A DNA stretch of 64,000 nt from the NCBI RefSeq assembly GCF_003970495.1, contig NZ_RXWW01000002.1:1-64000 (forward strand), given 5' to 3'. Below, piece by piece: positions 62,927-64,000 of the stretch (position 1 is the stretch's first letter; every line of letters begins with the position of its first letter). Position numbers and translations under genes: made by a program. Source of the DNA: Staphylococcus pasteuri. Its GTDB lineage: Bacteria > Bacillota > Bacilli > Staphylococcales > Staphylococcaceae. The notes under the pieces are model-generated. The model saw nothing but the letters and a program-made list of their open reading frames with translations. It had not been told where the DNA came from and did no database searches.

Positions 62927-63862
62927 ATGTTCAAATTAATAATAAAACGTATTGCACTCATGTTTCCGTTATTGATTGTAGTGAGTTTTATGACATTTAT
63001 GATGACGTACCTATCCAATGAAGATCCTGCTGTAACAATTCTACATGCACAAGGAACACCGAATGTTACAGAGCAATTAATTACTGAGACGAAAAAGAAG
63101 TATGGTCTTGATGCACCTATTCTTATTCAATATAAAGAATGGTTACAACAAGCAATACAATTTAAATTTGGGACGAGCTATATTACAGGAGACCCGGTTT
63201 CAGAACGTATAGGTCCTGCATTTATGAATACATTAAAATTAACATTAATTTCTAGTCTATCAGTTATGGTGACATCTATCTTTTTAGGAGTGGTGAGTGC
63301 ACTAACTAGAGGTCGTAGTACAGATCGAGTAATACGATTGATAGCATTCTTTTTAACAGCTTTACCATCATATTGGGTAGCATCAATGCTCATTATTTTT
63401 GTATCAGTTAAGTTAAATTTATTACCAACATCAGGATTAACAGGACCAGAAAGTTATATATTACCAGTAGTAGTTATCACAATGACATATGCAGGTATTT
63501 ACTTTAGAAATGTACGACGAGCGATGATTGAACAACTTAATGAGGAGTATGTGATGTATTTAAAAGCGAGTGGTGTACATACTATAACCTTATTAAAACA
63601 CGTATTACGCAATGCATTAAAAGTCGCTGTATCTATTTTCTGTATGTCGATACCTATGATTATGGGTGGTTTAGTCGTTGTTGAAAATGTCTTTGCTTGG
63701 CCAGGATTAGGACAATTGAGTATTAAAGCAATTGTCGAACATGATTTTCCAGTTATACAAGCTTACGTGTTAATTGTTGCAGTATTATTTATTGTCTTTA
63801 ACACACTGGCAGATATTATTAATGCCTTGTTGAATCCTAGGTTGAGGGAGGCGACAAGATGA
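62927..63862 (+). CDS. cntB: CntB ABC permease
   Basis: A 311-residue DppB-type permease: six membrane helices, DAPILIQYKEWLQQA loop, and the EAA coupling motif VMYLKASGVHTITLLKHVLRNALKV. It forms the membrane channel with CntC for staphylopine-metal import. Twelve bases after cntA behind AAAGGAG; overlaps cntC by four bases (ATGA). Confidence 0.94.
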   Translation: MFKLIIKRIALMFPLLIVVSFMTFMMTYLSNEDPAVTILHAQGTPNVTEQLITETKKKYGLDAPILIQYKEWLQQAIQFKFGTSYITGDPVSERIGPAFMNTLKLTLISSLSVMVTSIFLGVVSALTRGRSTDRVIRLIAFFLTALPSYWVASMLIIFVSVKLNLLPTSGLTGPESYILPVVVITMTYAGIYFRNVRRAMIEQLNEEYVMYLKASGVHTITLLKHVLRNALKVAVSIFCMSIPMIMGGLVVVENVFAWPGLGQLSIKAIVEHDFPVIQAYVLIVAVLFIVFNTLADIINALLNPRLREATR

Positions 63863-64000
63863 TGATTTTAAAACGATTATTACAAGATAAAGGTGCAGTA
63901 ATTGCATTAATTGTTATAGCGACTTATATCATACTCGGGTTAACAGCACCGCTCATTACAGTCCATGAACCCAATCATATCGATACAGCGAATAAATTTG
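63859..64000 (+). CDS. cntC: CntC ABC permease, 3' end cut by window edge
   Basis: The frame starts at ATG 63859 (a second ATG follows directly) after GGAGGCGACAAG and runs to the window end without a stop. The visible 47 residues begin MMILKRLLQDKGAVIALIVI with one membrane helix and VHEPNHID, typical of DppC-type permease N termini. Position after cntB supports CntC. Confidence 0.9.
   Translation, partial: MMILKRLLQDKGAVIALIVIATYIILGLTAPLITVHEPNHIDTANKF

Noticed and set aside
1-64000. CRISPR arrays, rRNA, tRNA, insertion sequences, prophage and origin
   Set aside because: Scanned by eye for regular spaced repeats, RNA gene signatures, transposase genes and phage genes; none was seen.

Overview
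The window is a low-GC chromosomal segment of a coagulase-negative Staphylococcus. Evidence: very AT-rich DNA, strong Gram-positive ribosome binding sites, IsaB-family surface antigens, a YSIRK-signal lipase beside an icaADBC biofilm operon, and the cnt staphylopine metal-uptake operon. The combination of ica, no icaR and a dispersin B-like gene next to icaA matches what I remember of Staphylococcus lugdunensis; this is recollection and could not be checked here. No rRNA, tRNA, CRISPR array, insertion sequence, prophage or replication origin was seen.

Layout. 1-2.1 kb: end of an IsaB-like gene, then a LysE exporter divergent from a LysR regulator. 2.2-6.7 kb: a detoxification-type module (TetR, arylamine N-acetyltransferase, MFS pump, DoxX, amidohydrolase) with a palindromic operator inside the pump promoter. 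6.9-9.4 kb: two exported Asn/Ser-rich paralogues, one with a canonical EF-hand loop, and a frameshifted quinone oxidoreductase. 9.5-12.1 kb: a GIY-YIG/Schlafen-type helicase gene translationally coupled to a MazG-like pyrophosphohydrolase and followed by a PsiE-like membrane protein; this is the best candidate for an uncharacterised system, possibly anti-phage. 12.2-17.0 kb: an atypical msrA and a non-PTS sucrose locus (symporter, GH32 invertase, LacI). 17-20.2 kb: a lone EIIC, small proteins and a duplicated terminator segment. 20.3-27.5 kb: lipase, icaADBC with a frameshifted icaB, and a dispersin B-like GH20 enzyme where icaR would be expected.

27.7-38.7 kb: citrate-type transporter, azoreductase-like flavoprotein, a TetR-controlled FtsX-type ABC exporter sharing an operator with an amidohydrolase, an M20 peptidase, a methyltransferase and isaB. 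39-50.5 kb: lipoprotein plus membrane protein, a second lone EIIC, sugar acetyltransferase, BrnQ, an MFS transporter, an isochorismatase-like hydrolase, an MpsC-like protein, formate dehydrogenase, and an NTF2-like/amidohydrolase pair. 50.7-57.9 kb: rbsUDK, a MarR-controlled oxidoreductase/DJ-1 pair, and another TetR plus ABC-2 exporter. 58.1-64 kb: cntKLMABC(partial) behind a promoter flanked by Fur-like and Zur-like boxes.

Two themes recur. First, several small regulon cassettes carry recognisable inverted-repeat operators (TetR three times, MarR once), each next to efflux or xenobiotic-type enzymes. Second, the biofilm locus shows signs of reduced or antagonised PNAG synthesis: a homopolymer frameshift in the deacetylase gene and a PNAG hydrolase-like gene in place of the repressor.
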